Shown: positions 51,099 to 63,142 of the stretch, one piece after another
How positions within the stretch are numbered: the stretch's first letter is position 1
How the letters are laid out: each line of letters starts with the position of its first letter
Assembly: GCF_000143415.4 (NCBI RefSeq)
Contig: NW_003314262.1
Span: forward strand, 1,754,317 to 1,818,316
Source: Selaginella moellendorffii
Lineage: Eukaryota > Streptophyta > Lycopodiopsida > Selaginellales > Selaginellaceae
Length of the DNA: 64,000 nt
Direction: 5' to 3'
The notes under the pieces: generated by a model
Databases searched by the model: none
Told to the model about the DNA's origin: nothing
The model's input: the letters and a program-made list of their open reading frames with translations, nothing else
Translations under genes and position numbers: made by a program

Positions 51099-54000
51099 TT
51101 TGGTATCAGAGAATACCTCTCAGCGAGTACTATACAATGAGATTGGGCAACTAGTCTTGTTGCATATGCAGAGATGAAAACGATAATCCGAATGGGTACA
51201 CGTTTGGGTGCAAAGGCTTTACGATTGTTCCTTGGGTATGGATTTGGTTACCTTGTTGTACCGCATTGTATGAGCTTACTCTTGGGCTCATAAGATGGAT
51301 TGAGATGTTCCGTTTCACACGAGTTTGTGCTTGGCCTCGTGAGTAAGGCACATTAGCAACTCAAGATTATACTTTGAGTTGGCAAGATTAATGTTAGCGT
51401 ATCGGTGGTTCCATGAGTTGTTCCATGTACCGTGGGTAAAAGTAAACCTTCCCTAGGTTTGCTGTGAGTGGTGAATAGGCTGGTCCATAGCTCTTTAGCA
51501 AGGCACTAGTGGATCCTTCCTAGGCATGATTATAAGTGGATCAATCAAGACTGTAGGGAGGAGTCTATTGGTTCAAGTAGTCATTGTCGTGCTCTCTTAT
51601 AAACTTTTCTTGGATTGGACTGAAGGCAGTGCGAAAGCAAGCTTGAGGTTTGGTCAAAAGATGAGACCAAAAAGAGAGTCGTCAGGGACGAAGGATCAAA
51701 CATGTAAATCATTTTCTCTTCTTGGAGAGATGATTTGCAACGAAATGTGACTCATTGCTCGTGTTCACATTATGCAATCAAGAATCCCTATCTTGATGCA
51801 TGTTGGAAATGATGGTCTTGCAAGTGGTGAGTCGTGGGATGGATAGCGGTGAAGTGCTATACCATTTTGTCTAGGCTTGCTATTGGAAGACTTAAGTTGC
51901 AATGCTCAATTCTTTTCTGGAGATCTTTACTATTGCTCCTTGAGTAGCTTGGTGTTAGATTAGTTTTAAGTTTGGTCAAAAAGAGAGTGGTATGAGCTTG
52001 TCCGTGTTGTGAACAAAAGTTAGTGGTGCTAGGTGTTATAAATCTCTATCGGTGAAGTGTGGCATTTATGTTGCATTTTGTTGAATTGAGTTGGCATTTG
52101 ATATTCACATAAACTTTTGAAGTAATGACATAGGCATTACTCATGGTGTTATTCAATTGATGATCAAGTCATTGTCATATCCATGTGATAATAAGCAATG
52201 TGTTGACGAAGTTGCTTGGTTAAACGATGATCAACCCTAAAGTGGTTGATGGTGAAGCTAGTCTACTTGCACGAAGTAGCATTGTAGTAGCTTTGACTGG
52301 ATTCTCGATGGTGGTCCACTATGCTAAGCTTAAGTTGGTACCTTGTTTCCTTGAGTTTGCCCATAAGGTGTTAGAAAGGGTTGTAGCATTCATTTGCTAT
52401 GACTTGTCAGTTGATCCGTTAGCACTTGGAGTAGATTGTTGGATGGAAAAAGTGTGTGGTTGAGGCATTGACATCACTAGCATTTGTGTTAGTGAAAGTG
52501 GCATTGTTATTCGAATGATGAGGAATTTTCCTTAGAGCTTGATTTTCCATGTCATTTTTTTTTCTTGTTAGTGTTTTAGATTCACATTGGATTTTGAAGA
52601 TGATTGAAGAAAGTGTTAGTGTAATGTGGATATCTGAAGATATGGTCTTCGTGATCAAGCCTTGGATGTCCACTTTGCATTTTGCGGATGTCGGAGTTGG
52701 ATATCAGAAAAATGGGCAAAGATGTTTGAGGCTTAAGCATACTATGGGTCATGAGAATTTATGTTGAGGTGAACCTATGTGAAGTTGTTAGTAGGAGGAA
52801 ATTGGTTGAGTCTTGAAAGTTTGCATTCCTGGACAGAGAGTCATTCTTTCTCTAGAATGGAAAATTTTCCACAAATTTTTTTAGACTTTTCCAATGGCTG
52901 ATCTGTTGATTACTTTGACTGAAAACCATTCTATTTTTGTAAGCTAGTACAAACTAGTGAAGGGGTTGAAGTTGACTTCGGTTGGTTTAGACCTTAGTAG
53001 ATAGTTTGTATGATGCGACCCGAAAGGAATGTTGACTTTTGGGGCTAAGGCAATTGAGTTGGATAGAGTCTGGAGTTGGTGTAGAAAAGTGGCCATTGCG
53101 CTTTTCTAAGAAAGGTGACCCTTATGTCTTTCTTCTGTAACATTATGCTTGGTGGTAGATTGCATCTTGCATTTCATTAAACTCTATGAGAGTAGTGAGC
53201 TCTCACTGATCTTGACTTGGTCTTGGTAACCTTGTGCCTTGGCTAAGGATGGTGATGTCCAACTTAGTTGTTTGAGTTTGAGATGTTGGTACCCGTATTA
53301 TAGCTTTGTCTATGAGGAGGTTGTGTATCATATGAGTCTATCTCATGGTCTTCACTTTAGTTTCGACTGAGTGTTGATCATGCATAGCTAGCCTTTTCAA
53401 GGTATGCTCAGAGCTATTAGCTAAACTTATTAGTGAGCTTATTGCGGTTGAGTTGGATATGAGTGGTCATTTAGTTTGTGTTTGTCCATGAACCTTTATC
53501 TCGTACTTGGGGTATTACGTTCATGTTGGCCAAGCATATAACTTAGTGGCGTGAATTTGGTGTTTGGTTCTTGTGAAGGCAAGTTGAAGAGTGATTATTG
53601 GTTGCTTTGTGACTAATGATTGCTTGAAGACTTCGTCAAGAACTATTGACACTTGCTTCACTTGATGATGATTTAGCAGTGATAGACTTGCTTTACCGGA
53701 TGGTGCTGCGGAGGATTGTGTTGTTAAACTTACATGGTGTTTTCTATGTTGGCATATTGACTCTACCTTTGTCAATATCATTTTGGTTGCATTTAGTTCG
53801 TAGTGTTAGATTTCATTGAGTCTTAGATGTGGTGATTCACTCCTTGATGAAGTGTTATCTGTAGCTGAGTATTGTTGAAGAATTGGTCTCATACTGACTA
53901 AAGTATCTTCAACTTTGGTTAGCTTGGTTGTTAAAGAGCTTTGAGTGGTGATTCACTTTTGCTTTCTTCTAGCTTGTTATGATGTTAATGGCATTGAAGT

Positions 54001-55500
54001 GATGCCTTGTCGTTGACATTGTTGATATTGAGATTCGAGTGAAATGAAATGTCTCTTCTTAGGATTGATATTGAGTTTCATTAGTCTCGATAAAGATAGT
54101 GTTGATGATTTGGCTATGGCTTTGTGTTATTGGCATTCGTGCATTTGCTAGTTAGCAACTGTATTGACGTTCAAATGAACTAAGTGGCAAGTTTGAGTTA
54201 GTTGCGTTATAGACGAGATTATTTAGTAAGGGTTAAGCTTTGGCTTTTCCTTGAAAAGTAATTCAGTCATGGACTATGCTAGCTTTACGAGATGAAGAGT
54301 TAGTGATTAATATTGAAGTGATCAAATCTTTGTTGGATTTGAGTTGGGATATATTGATCATTGGTGATTCTTCTTGTACTTGCTATGAAGTAAGTTATGT
54401 CTTGCTATAGATGGATTCATGGAGGATCGATTAGTGATCACTTGTTGAGCATAGCTTCGTTATGCTTAGATTTTGGATTGATGCGGACACACTCTTCATT
54501 AGCTTTGGCATTATGAAGTTTAGCTTATGGATGTGTTGAGGAGGATGTTGTGGGTTGTACCATGCTTTCTTCTTTAGCATTGAAATTAGTTCATGTGAGA
54601 TTCGTGATCATTATTAGGCAAGACTTGGCTATAGACTTCTTCAAGCTTTTAGTTCCTTGAGTCTTGTGCTTATTGTTCCATTTGTTAGAAGTTGTTGGGG
54701 AAAGGCATTTTGGTTTGTTAGATTCAATGTTGAAATTAATATTTGCATTTGGCAATTATTGGTGATGATTGACTATCATCTGGGATAGTTGATTATCCTT
54801 ATCAAGGGTTTTGCTTAATTATTGTTGATATAGAATGATTTGCCGTTCTTCGGGATGATGGATTCTTTTTTCAATGATGATTATGCATCTCTCTATTAAT
54901 GGGATGATTGATAGTTTTTTATGATGGTTAGTTGTTCTTTTTTATGGCTTTTGGCTTTTCGCAATACCACATGTTCTTTGTGGTTTGCTTTGGATTGGTC
55001 TATTGGGTTTAAGACATTGGTAGAATGTTGCTGACACTTGCTTGAGCAGCTTTGGTTCCTTGGTATTATTGACCGGGATCTATTCAGAATGGCTAATGCG
55101 ATGGTTGATATGAACAAGCGTTTGTTTGCTTTGCAACATTCATTTTGTTTTGTTGATTATTGCTCAAGTTCATTCTAATAGATTGGGATGTTATTTCCTT
55201 CGGGTGATACATTCGCGAGCATTGTGCTTGTCAGTCAATGATACTTTGTGTTCTTTGAGTTATCTTTAGTAAGTTATTTAGCATACTATTTGCCATCTTC
55301 AGTAGTTAAGTTTTATCATTGAGTTTCCTTGATGATATACTTGCTATTGAATTTTATTGGATGGTGATTCCTATGTTTACCAATTATGATGATCTTGGTG
55401 GTTCTTATACTCTAATACTGGTTTATCGGATAATAACTTACTTGGAATACTTTTGTGTTCTAGTCTAGGTTTTATTCACTGATACTTTAGTCTCTAAGAT
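51099..55500 (+). mobile_element. Family C internal domain, non-coding
   Basis: 4.4 kb after the PBS. Collinear in patches with 19225-22045. No gag, RT, RNase H or integrase motif was seen and no frame exceeds ~90 codons, so family C is also likely non-autonomous or completely decayed. The 3' boundary is taken where family B LTR sequence starts. Confidence 0.65.
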
Positions 55501-55506
55501 ATCATT

Positions 55507-56546
55507 TCCTTTCCAATTTACCAACTTACCTCATCTATCTGACCAACACTGCCTTGGCTTTTGCTAAGTTCACTCGCCAAGGTTCCCGCCTATTGTACTA
55601 GCTCCTACTTGGTTTCAGCTACTCACTGCACAAGCAACGGAGCGTTAGCCATCTATCCACAGATTCCCAAATTTCTCCCAATCCCCCTCCCCGGGTTAGA
55701 CTGGACTTAAGGTTCGGCTACACTCCCCACAGGCATAAGCAGCCAAGCACACCAAACCTCCAGGTTCCTAACATCCCTTGATACAATAAGACTTGATCAT
55801 AGGACCCTCTAAATCCCAAGCCTTGGGTGCAACACTTGCTTCGGGACATTGAGGCAAAACACCGTGGCTTAACAGCCCGGTATGGGTACTTCTACCCCCC
55901 CACTTCCATTCCGAAGGGGAGGTCCAAGCCCCTAGGAAGGGCGAAGACCAATGAGCCACAAGGTACTCAAGTGAGGCACCACTCCACATGAGCCGGGAGC
56001 ACTACAGTCAGTTTCCCTTTCGGGAGTGGGAGCTGCTCTTGAGCACTTCCTTGGGTGGGCCCTTCAGCACCACCCGAGTCCATGCTCACTCCCACCCAAG
56101 GCCCCTCATCCTCAATCTCAACCTCAAGTCGGTTTGGAAGCACTATTGGAGAGTTCCTTCAAGACTGGTTCCTGGACCTCACTATCCCTACTATACTTTT
56201 GGAACCCCCTACAGCCCCCCCCCCCCCCCCCCCGGGATGCACGCTTTGGGCTTTCACCCCTTGACCTGTATTAGTATTTAGACTCAGTCTTGGACTCGAT
56301 CTCGGACTCGACTTTGGACTCGATCTCGGACTCGGTCTTGGATCCGATTCGGATCTCGGACTCTGTCTCGAACACGGTGTCCAATTCGGCCTTGAGCTCA
56401 ATCCTGGACTCCATCTCGAACTCGGTCTCAGAGTCAGTCTTAGACTCAATCTCAGACTCGGTCCCATCCGATGAACTCTTTGTCATTTTGGTCATGCTTT
56501 CGGGGATCTTTTAGCCTACGACACCTTGGGGAGTTGGTTCCTTACA
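55507..56546 (-). mobile_element. Family B LTR, 5' part slightly truncated
   Basis: Collinear with 16785-17830 and ends GGTTCCTTACA at 56546. It contains the G-run module with a run of 19 C (56215-56233) and a minisatellite (56278-56466). A family A LTR fragment abuts directly at 56547. Confidence 0.75.
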
Positions 56547-57612
56547 GGCCGTATTCGCCAACACTGGCCCTGGGACAAGGCTCACAAGCCCAAGCACTAA
56601 TTCCCACTATCCTTTGGGACTTCCTCCTTGGTCACTACACTAGAGGACCACTCCTCTTCCTTTCCATAGTCTGGGACTTTAGGACAACATTTCGGAACAC
56701 CGTGGCCCTATATGAGCCTCATGGGTACTCTCCCCACCTTCCGCCTTTGGGTGCTCTAGCCATGGGCTTAGAGTGAGGTTCCATTGAACCACGCTAGATA
56801 TCCAAGTAGATAGTGCCACCCACGCTTGGATTGGGAGCATTAACCATTCAATCTCTCAAGGGAACTAGAGCTGGTTCTTGAACACTTCACCAAGCTACCT
56901 CGCTTGTCGGTCTGCATTCACTCTAATCTTGGACTTCCCAATGGTTAATTCATCACCCAACACCTGGGGACAGCCTTCTCGGGCCAAACTGGCATTGGGG
57001 GACGATTGCTTTGGGCTTTCACCCAACTACCTATATTAGTATTCGGACTCAGACTCAGATTTAGACTCGGACTTGGACTCAGTCTCGGTCTTAGTCTCGG
57101 ACTTGGACTCAGTCTCGGTCTCAGTCTTGAACTCGGACTCGGTCCCGGTTCCATCTCGAACTCCATCTCGGACTCAGTCTTGGTCTCGGTCCCAGTTCTA
57201 TCTGGACTCCATCTCAGACTCCATCTCGGGTCCATCTTAGACTCCATCTCAGACTCCATCTCGGGTCCATCTCGGACTCCATCTTGGGTCCATCTCAGAT
57301 TCCATCTCGAGTCCATCTCGGGTCCATCTCGGATTCCATTTGGGGTCCATCTCGGACTCCTTCTCAGACTCCATCTTGGACACTTCCACGTGTCATGTGT
57401 TCGTCCTTTTGTGTCCCTTTTCTAGAGACTCACTTATTGCTCGCTTCATGCTTATTCCTTGAGCACTTCGTTGGGAGTTCCACTCCCGCTCTCGACCTTT
57501 CAAGTCGGAGCTTTTAGTCTAAATGTGTTATGCTCGTTTAGCTTTCGCTTCAGCCACTACCACGTGGCACCCTTTTGGCTCCACTTTGGGGCTTAGAGAT
57601 TTGTGTCTCACA
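56547..57612 (-). mobile_element. Family A LTR, truncated, reversed
   Basis: The minus-strand start TGTGAGACAC-like end is at 57612. The minisatellite spans 57042-57383, and the copy is lost beyond 56547, where the family B LTR begins. The G-run module is mostly deleted near 56990. Confidence 0.8.
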
Positions 57613-58020
57613 AGTCTAAGCCCAAGTTCTATACCATTGTAGCTGGTGGAGTACCCATATCCTTGCATTAGGCCACTAATATAATAACGCTAAATTTCAT
57701 TTGACTTTATTTTATATATTGATCTTGGCATTGGGATGTTGAATGCTCTAAGAATGTTCTAAATCATTTTATGCTCCTGTCCTTTCACTCTTTAGGCTAT
57801 ATGTTCAAAAGTCATTCCACACTCTACTTCCTTTACTCCTTAGCTTTATGCTTAGGAGTTTGGTTTCATCTTTTCATTCAATGGCCCAAACTCAAATTTT
57901 GCTCTACTACCTTGGACATATAGCATGTGGTATATGGAAGGTTAAGATTCTACTCCATAGTTATCCTATGGTAAGCCACTGTGGGATAAGGGGTGAAAAC
58001 CATGCGCCCTATATCTTGGC
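57613..58020 (+). mobile_element. Family C LTR fragment
   Basis: Resumes with the TAAGCCCAAGTTC segment and runs through GTGGAGTACCCATATCC and a degenerate hairpin (about 57960-57990), to about 58020. No PBS is readable. Confidence 0.6.
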
Positions 58021-58129
58021 CGTGACCATGGTAGCACTTTCATCAGCTAAGCAGTTACATACCTAATGGCAAAACTTAATGTCCAACACATTTTGAACAT
58101 CAATAGATATCTACAAACAAGCCAAGTCT

Positions 58130-58640
58130 TCCAACAAGATTTAAAGACAATTCTGTTGAATCTAGTTGACAATCATCCTTGACATTGGCACAAACACTTA
58201 TTCATAATTTTATGGTTGTTTAGAACCATATGGCTTCAGAACTAAGATGTCTATTGCAGCAACACCTTTCTCACTTCTCTATATATTAAGGGTTGTCCTT
58301 CCTATTGACATTCAGATCCCGTCATTATAGCTTTCTCTACAACAAGCAACACATCTTCAACTCAACAAGAAGCAATAGATTGAGGCAAGAGCTTGGAAGA
58401 CTTTGGCATTGGATGAATATGTTGCTAGACACCTTCTAGTAGCTAAAAATTGTCTCAAGGTAGCATATGACAAGCAAGATTTGAATATATCATACTGACT
58501 TGAAGATCTTGCATACAAGTTCTTTCCCCATTGGCTTGGCCCATTCATCATCTAGCAATATGTTAGAGGAGGTGCTTACATTTTTAGTGATGATTATAGC
58601 CATGAAATTATGCGTGCCGACAACCATTACCATCTTAAGC
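58130..58640 (+). pseudogene. Decayed Ty3/gypsy integrase C-terminal region
   Basis: Interrupted frames read HWHKHLFIILWLFRT, then a QEAID-LEDFGI-like stretch, then FPHWLGPFII and GGAYIFSDD followed by NHYHLKLVWE. This matches the plant gypsy order DWHEKLPFALWAYRT ... KWxGPF ... NxxHLK. Several stops are present. Subfamily uncertain. Confidence 0.6.
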
Positions 58641-59980
58641 TTGTATGGGAGTGAGTCTTTCCTTTATTTTTCTTTTTCTTCATTTCTTTTCGACTTTATT
58701 CTTTTACTTTTTATCTTCTTTATCCAGGTCATCTGGATATTCACTTAAGGTTGTATTAATTCTACTTGTCCCTGAAGCATGCAATTCTCTAGTTTTTTCC
58801 TCAAAGTTTTTGTTTTTCTTTTATATCATTCTTTTCTACAAAACCTCCTCTTCATTTCCATTCATTCATCTTCATACTAATCACTTCCAAAGGTATTACC
58901 CATTCATTGTTATTAATACCCTGACTCATTTCATCACTCCCTACTATGGATTTGTTAGATCTATCCCCACAATATAATGCCACCATAATCTTCCTCCCAT
59001 ATAGATTAATCTTCTTTCTACCTAACACATTGTGAGAAATAGCATATTGCACTAGGAAGTCATACATTGTAGCACAATCTATTTCTCTCCCCTTAAGCTA
59101 ACTGGAAAAGGGGCAATTGCTTGATAAAAGAGCTTTTAATTGCTATTTTATCCCCATTTATTCCCTAAGGTTCCAAGAATTTATAGTGACAATATATTTA
59201 AATCTCATCTTACGATCACATGCACTACATACATGTACACCATGGTCAAAAAAACTCAACAGAAACATGAAAAAAGGCTGGTGGTGAAAGCGCTTAAGCA
59301 TATGCTTATGAAGTTCTACATTATGATAAGTTTCCATGTAGTGTTGAAATGGAGTGTTAAATGGTTCACAATGGCTCAAGGTGATGACAATGCAAACAAT
59401 GTCCTTACTGTTGCTCTAAGTGTGTGTAAAAGTCAGCTCACCCCACTCCAAGAAACCTTGCCAAGCACTACTATCTGGAAAGCAAAGAAAAACGTCTACT
59501 CTATCACACAGCTCAGCCGATAAATTTATGGAGATTTTTGCTTCCCAACTAACTAGAGTTTGGGATTATGCTTGCAAGCTCCCATATTCAACTATTATAT
59601 TGTAATTTCTATGCGAGGCCTTGATTGCTGGATTCCGGGAGCAACTAGCAGACTCCAGGAGGAGTTAGTGTCCATAAAAAATGCTGGTCTTTGTTTCCTA
59701 AACTGCATAACATAGTATTATGTGCTTACAATTTTTTTTTCTAAAAATGAAGCTACTGATTTACAAGCTTTACCTTCTAAGCAATGGTTGAATCGGATCG
59801 CTGCTGAGCAGCAATGTAATTGTATCATGGTTCCGTAAAAACCTATGAGCATAATTCGATTCCTTTGATTTAGAGGGGCAAAGGGCTAAACGAGAAGATT
59901 CTAGGGTTTTGGATCTCTTCGGCATTAGGGATTTAGTGTATTTTGATCGATCGAGGTAGCTCCGCGCTTCAGCAACGTTT
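58641..59980. other. Intergenic DNA, no recognised gene
   Basis: AT-rich, with a T-rich tract at 58660-58860. A 127-codon frame at 59140-59523 matches no family I know and has no supporting context. The last ~100 bp, rich in GATCGATCG, is the presumed promoter and leader of the PPR gene. Confidence 0.5.
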
Positions 59981-59981
59981 G

Positions 59982-60018
59982 ATGGATGGATCGATCGATC
60001 GCTAGAAACGTTTCATGA
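59982..60018 (+). promoter_or_regulatory. Two overlapping upstream ORFs in the PPR leader
   Basis: ATG at 59982 opens a 7-codon frame ending TAG at 60005. ATG at 59986 opens a 10-codon frame whose TGA (60016-60018) overlaps the main ATG (60015-60017) as ATGA. If the transcript starts upstream of these, initiation at the PPR ATG would depend on leaky scanning or reinitiation. The transcription start is unknown. Confidence 0.5.
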
Positions 60019-63000
60019 GAGCAGCAAGATGCCGCGCCCTGGGATTGCGCCTGGCGAGGAATCTAGAACATCAGCGCCCTTGTCTCGTAGAGTTCGATGG
60101 CGACCAAGTTGGAGATTCGTCTCAGGCATTGCTTGTGGTGCTCAAAGCCCTCAAGGCGTGTAGCAGCGGCAGGGATTTGGAAGCCGGCGAGAAGATTTAC
60201 AGCCGGCACAAAGTCTTTTTCTCGGATTTGTTCGTGGCCACCGCGGCTGTGGACATGTTTGCAAAGTGTGGGAGCTTAGAACAGGCACAGATGATCTTCG
60301 ACAGCATGGCTTTCCATGACGTGGTGTCGTGGAATGCCTTGATCCAAGGCTACGTCTTACATGGCAGAGAAGACTTTGCCCTCGATCTCTTCTCGCAAAT
60401 CCAGACGTCTCGAGAAACCACACCGGATTCTCGGACTTTCATCGCGGCTTTGATGGCGTGTTCGCAAAGAGCAGCGAAACAAGAAGATGGCAATGGTGGT
60501 GGTGGATCGATCACCAAGGTTTCTTCACTCAGGATTGGAGTGTCGCTTCACTCGCAAGTTGAAAAGGCTGGATTTGAGTCCGAGGTTTTCGTAGCAAGCG
60601 CGCTGGTGGATATGTACTCGAGCTGTGGGAGCATGGAGGATGCTCGTATGGTTTTCGACAAGATCGCTCCAGCTCGCCGTGACGTCGTGCTGTGGACCGG
60701 CTTAATCATGGGATACGTTTCGAATGCACAGGCCGACGACGCTTTCAAGCTCTTCGAGTTGATGACCACCGGTTCATCACCTTGCCGACCAAATGCTCGA
60801 ACTTTCGTCGCTGGAATCGCTGCCTGCGCGGCCTTAGCAGCAAAGGAAGCAGCAAAGCTGGTCGAAGGAAAGCTTGTCAAAGTGGAGAGTCTTGCGAAAG
60901 GATCGCGGTTTCACTCGGAAGCCACAAAGCGTGGATTCGGCTCCGACTTGTTCCTGGCCAACTGCGCGGTGGACATGTACGCAAAGTGTGGAGCCATAGC
61001 CAGAGCTCGTCAAGTTTTCGATGGGATGACTCGCCGGAGTGTAGTGTCGTGGACTTCGCTCATGATGGGATACGTCGAGAATGGCGAGCCAGAGCAGGCA
61101 CTCGACGTCTTCCAGCTGATGAAAAACGAGAGCCCCGATCCTCCAAACGCTCGAAGCTACGTCGCTGCGTTGCTGGCCTGTTCTGTCTTGGCTTCGAGAG
61201 AGCAGGGCAGGAAGATAACCGGTGGAAGCATCGTGAAGCTGAGCAGTCTGGAAGCCGGGATGGGTCTCCACTCTCAAGCTTCCAAGCAGGGATTCAGTTG
61301 CGACGTCTTCGTCGCGAATACTTTGATCGACATGTACGCCAAGTGTGGAAGCATGCAAGACGCTTGCGCGGTGTTTCACGGGATGACTCAACCGGACGTT
61401 GTCTCGTGGACGTCTTTGATCCTGGGATTCACTGCGAACGGACAGAGCAGGGTGGCCTTAGAGACGCTGTCCAAGATGGAGGAGTGTGGAACTTGCGAGC
61501 CCAATGCACGGACTTACGTAGCCGGGCTTGTGGCCTGCGGGAACCTAGGTACCGAGGACCGAAAGCTCGGCATAGGAACGAGCTTTTGCTTGGAGAGAGG
61601 ACGGGAGATACACTCGCAGGTGGTGGGGAGAGGCTACGTCTCGGACGTGTTCGTGGTGAACAGCTTGATCACCATGTACTCCAAGTGTGGGAGCTTGTTC
61701 GAGGCTCGCCAAGTCTTCGACAGGATCAAGAGCTCTGGTGATGAGAAGCCGGATCTAGTCTCCTGGAACGCGTTGTTATCCGGCTACGTCGACAATGGTG
61801 ACGCCGAGGTTGCTCTAGAACTCTTCGCGCGGGTGGAGTCGCCGGACTCTCGGACTTTCGTCGCAGCTCTCTCGGCTTGCTGCGCCTTGGCCTCGAGAGA
61901 AACTGGAGAAGAAGCCGGGCTCAAGGTGAAGAGCCTGGAGAAAGGCATGGCGATACACTCCCAGGCCGTGAAAATTGGCGTCTCCTCGGACATCTTCGTG
62001 AGCAACAGGCTGATCGACATGTACGCAAAGTGTGGGAACATGGCAGACTCGAGGAAAGTCTTCGACAGGATGGCCGCCAAGAGCTCGGTGTCATGGACGA
62101 GCTTGATATCCGGCTATGCGGACAACGGCCAGCCGGAGGTGGCTTTGGAGCTGTTTGAGAAGATGGTCGCCGAGAAGAGCTGCGAGCCGGATGCTCGCGC
62201 TTTCGTGGCTGCGCTCTCCGCACTCTCAGCTCTGGCATCCACGGAAACTGGAGAAACGATCGATGGCAATGCCGTGAAAGTAGTCTCGCTGGAGAGAGGC
62301 CGAGCTCTCCACTCTCGAGCTCGAAGCTCCGGCGTGGAGCTGGAGAACGATGGCTTCGCTGCCAACGCGCTCATCGCCTTCTACTCCAAGTGTGGCAGCA
62401 TGATCGAAGCTTGCGAAGCGTTTGAGGCGATCGATCGCCCGGACGTGGCGGCGTGGACGGTCCTCATGCTCGGCTACTCGGACAACGGGCAGCCCGAGAT
62501 GGCGCTCGAGACGTTTGCTCGAATGCGGTGCCGTACGCAACCCGATACTTGGGCCATGGTCGCCGTACTGGTGGCGTGTGGCCAGGCAGTGGCCCGGGAG
62601 GCCGGGAGGAGCGTCCATGGCGAGATTCACAGGAGAGAGGAGGCTGCGAAGTGCCCGATCTTGGCGAATTCGCTGCTGGATTTCTATGCAAAGTGTGGTG
62701 CGATGGATTGCGCGCAGCGGGTGTTTGATTCGATCGCGGATTGGAGGGATGTTGTGGCGTGGAATTGCTTGATCGCGGGCTATGGGCGATTGGGCGATTC
62801 CGGGAAGGCGACGGAGGCGTTTGGGAGGATGCGCGAGGAGGGGGTGAGACCGAGCGCGATCACGTTTGTGTCGGTGCTCACGATGTGTAGCCACTGTGGG
62901 CTGGTCGAGGAGGGAAGGAAGTGCTTGGAATCCATGGCGCCCAAGTTTGGCGTGCATCCGACCGTCCAGCACTACACGTGTATGGTGGATCTGCTGGCCC

Positions 63001-63104
63001 GCGCGGATCGCGTGGAAGATGCCGTCTCGACGGTGGATGCGATGCCTTGCTACCCGGACGAGGTGACGTGGACGGCTGTGATGGGCGCCAAAGCTCGAGT
63101 TTAA
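60015..63104 (+). CDS. PLS-class pentatricopeptide repeat protein, intronless, 1029 aa
   Basis: Organelle RNA-binding protein of the plant PPR family; PLS types usually take part in C-to-U editing or RNA processing. The N-terminus MRAARCRALGLRLARN is arginine-rich without acidic residues, as in transit peptides. About eight ~100-residue P-L-S modules follow, each with a VDMYAKCGSxxxAxxVFDxM helix pair and VVSWxxLIxGYVxNG. Unlike editing factors with complete E/E+/DYW ends, it stops at the start of the E region (DEVTWTAVMGAKARV then TAA), so no deaminase domain is present. It would need a DYW partner if it acts in editing. Several modules carry low-complexity insertions between the Cys-Ala-Leu-Ala segment and the next module. 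Intronless structure is typical of this class. Two short upstream ORFs precede the ATG. Confidence 0.93.
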   Translation: MRAARCRALGLRLARNLEHQRPCLVEFDGDQVGDSSQALLVVLKALKACSSGRDLEAGEKIYSRHKVFFSDLFVATAAVDMFAKCGSLEQAQMIFDSMAFHDVVSWNALIQGYVLHGREDFALDLFSQIQTSRETTPDSRTFIAALMACSQRAAKQEDGNGGGGSITKVSSLRIGVSLHSQVEKAGFESEVFVASALVDMYSSCGSMEDARMVFDKIAPARRDVVLWTGLIMGYVSNAQADDAFKLFELMTTGSSPCRPNARTFVAGIAACAALAAKEAAKLVEGKLVKVESLAKGSRFHSEATKRGFGSDLFLANCAVDMYAKCGAIARARQVFDGMTRRSVVSWTSLMMGYVENGEPEQALDVFQLMKNESPDPPNARSYVAALLACSVLASREQGRKITGGSIVKLSSLEAGMGLHSQASKQGFSCDVFVANTLIDMYAKCGSMQDACAVFHGMTQPDVVSWTSLILGFTANGQSRVALETLSKMEECGTCEPNARTYVAGLVACGNLGTEDRKLGIGTSFCLERGREIHSQVVGRGYVSDVFVVNSLITMYSKCGSLFEARQVFDRIKSSGDEKPDLVSWNALLSGYVDNGDAEVALELFARVESPDSRTFVAALSACCALASRETGEEAGLKVKSLEKGMAIHSQAVKIGVSSDIFVSNRLIDMYAKCGNMADSRKVFDRMAAKSSVSWTSLISGYADNGQPEVALELFEKMVAEKSCEPDARAFVAALSALSALASTETGETIDGNAVKVVSLERGRALHSRARSSGVELENDGFAANALIAFYSKCGSMIEACEAFEAIDRPDVAAWTVLMLGYSDNGQPEMALETFARMRCRTQPDTWAMVAVLVACGQAVAREAGRSVHGEIHRREEAAKCPILANSLLDFYAKCGAMDCAQRVFDSIADWRDVVAWNCLIAGYGRLGDSGKATEAFGRMREEGVRPSAITFVSVLTMCSHCGLVEEGRKCLESMAPKFGVHPTVQHYTCMVDLLARADRVEDAVSTVDAMPCYPDEVTWTAVMGAKARV

Positions 63105-63142
63105 AAATCTCCAATTTTAGGGCCACCAACTTCAAAAGCTGC

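Noticed and set aside
59140-59523. 127-codon frame upstream of the PPR gene
   Set aside because: No recognisable domain and low-complexity surroundings; frame length is possible by chance in this composition.
60692-61741. 349-codon frame within the PPR gene in another frame
   Set aside because: Arg/Ser-rich shadow of a GC-rich, highly repetitive PPR coding sequence.
62226-62972. 248-codon minus-strand frame opposite the PPR gene
   Set aside because: Antisense shadow without motifs.
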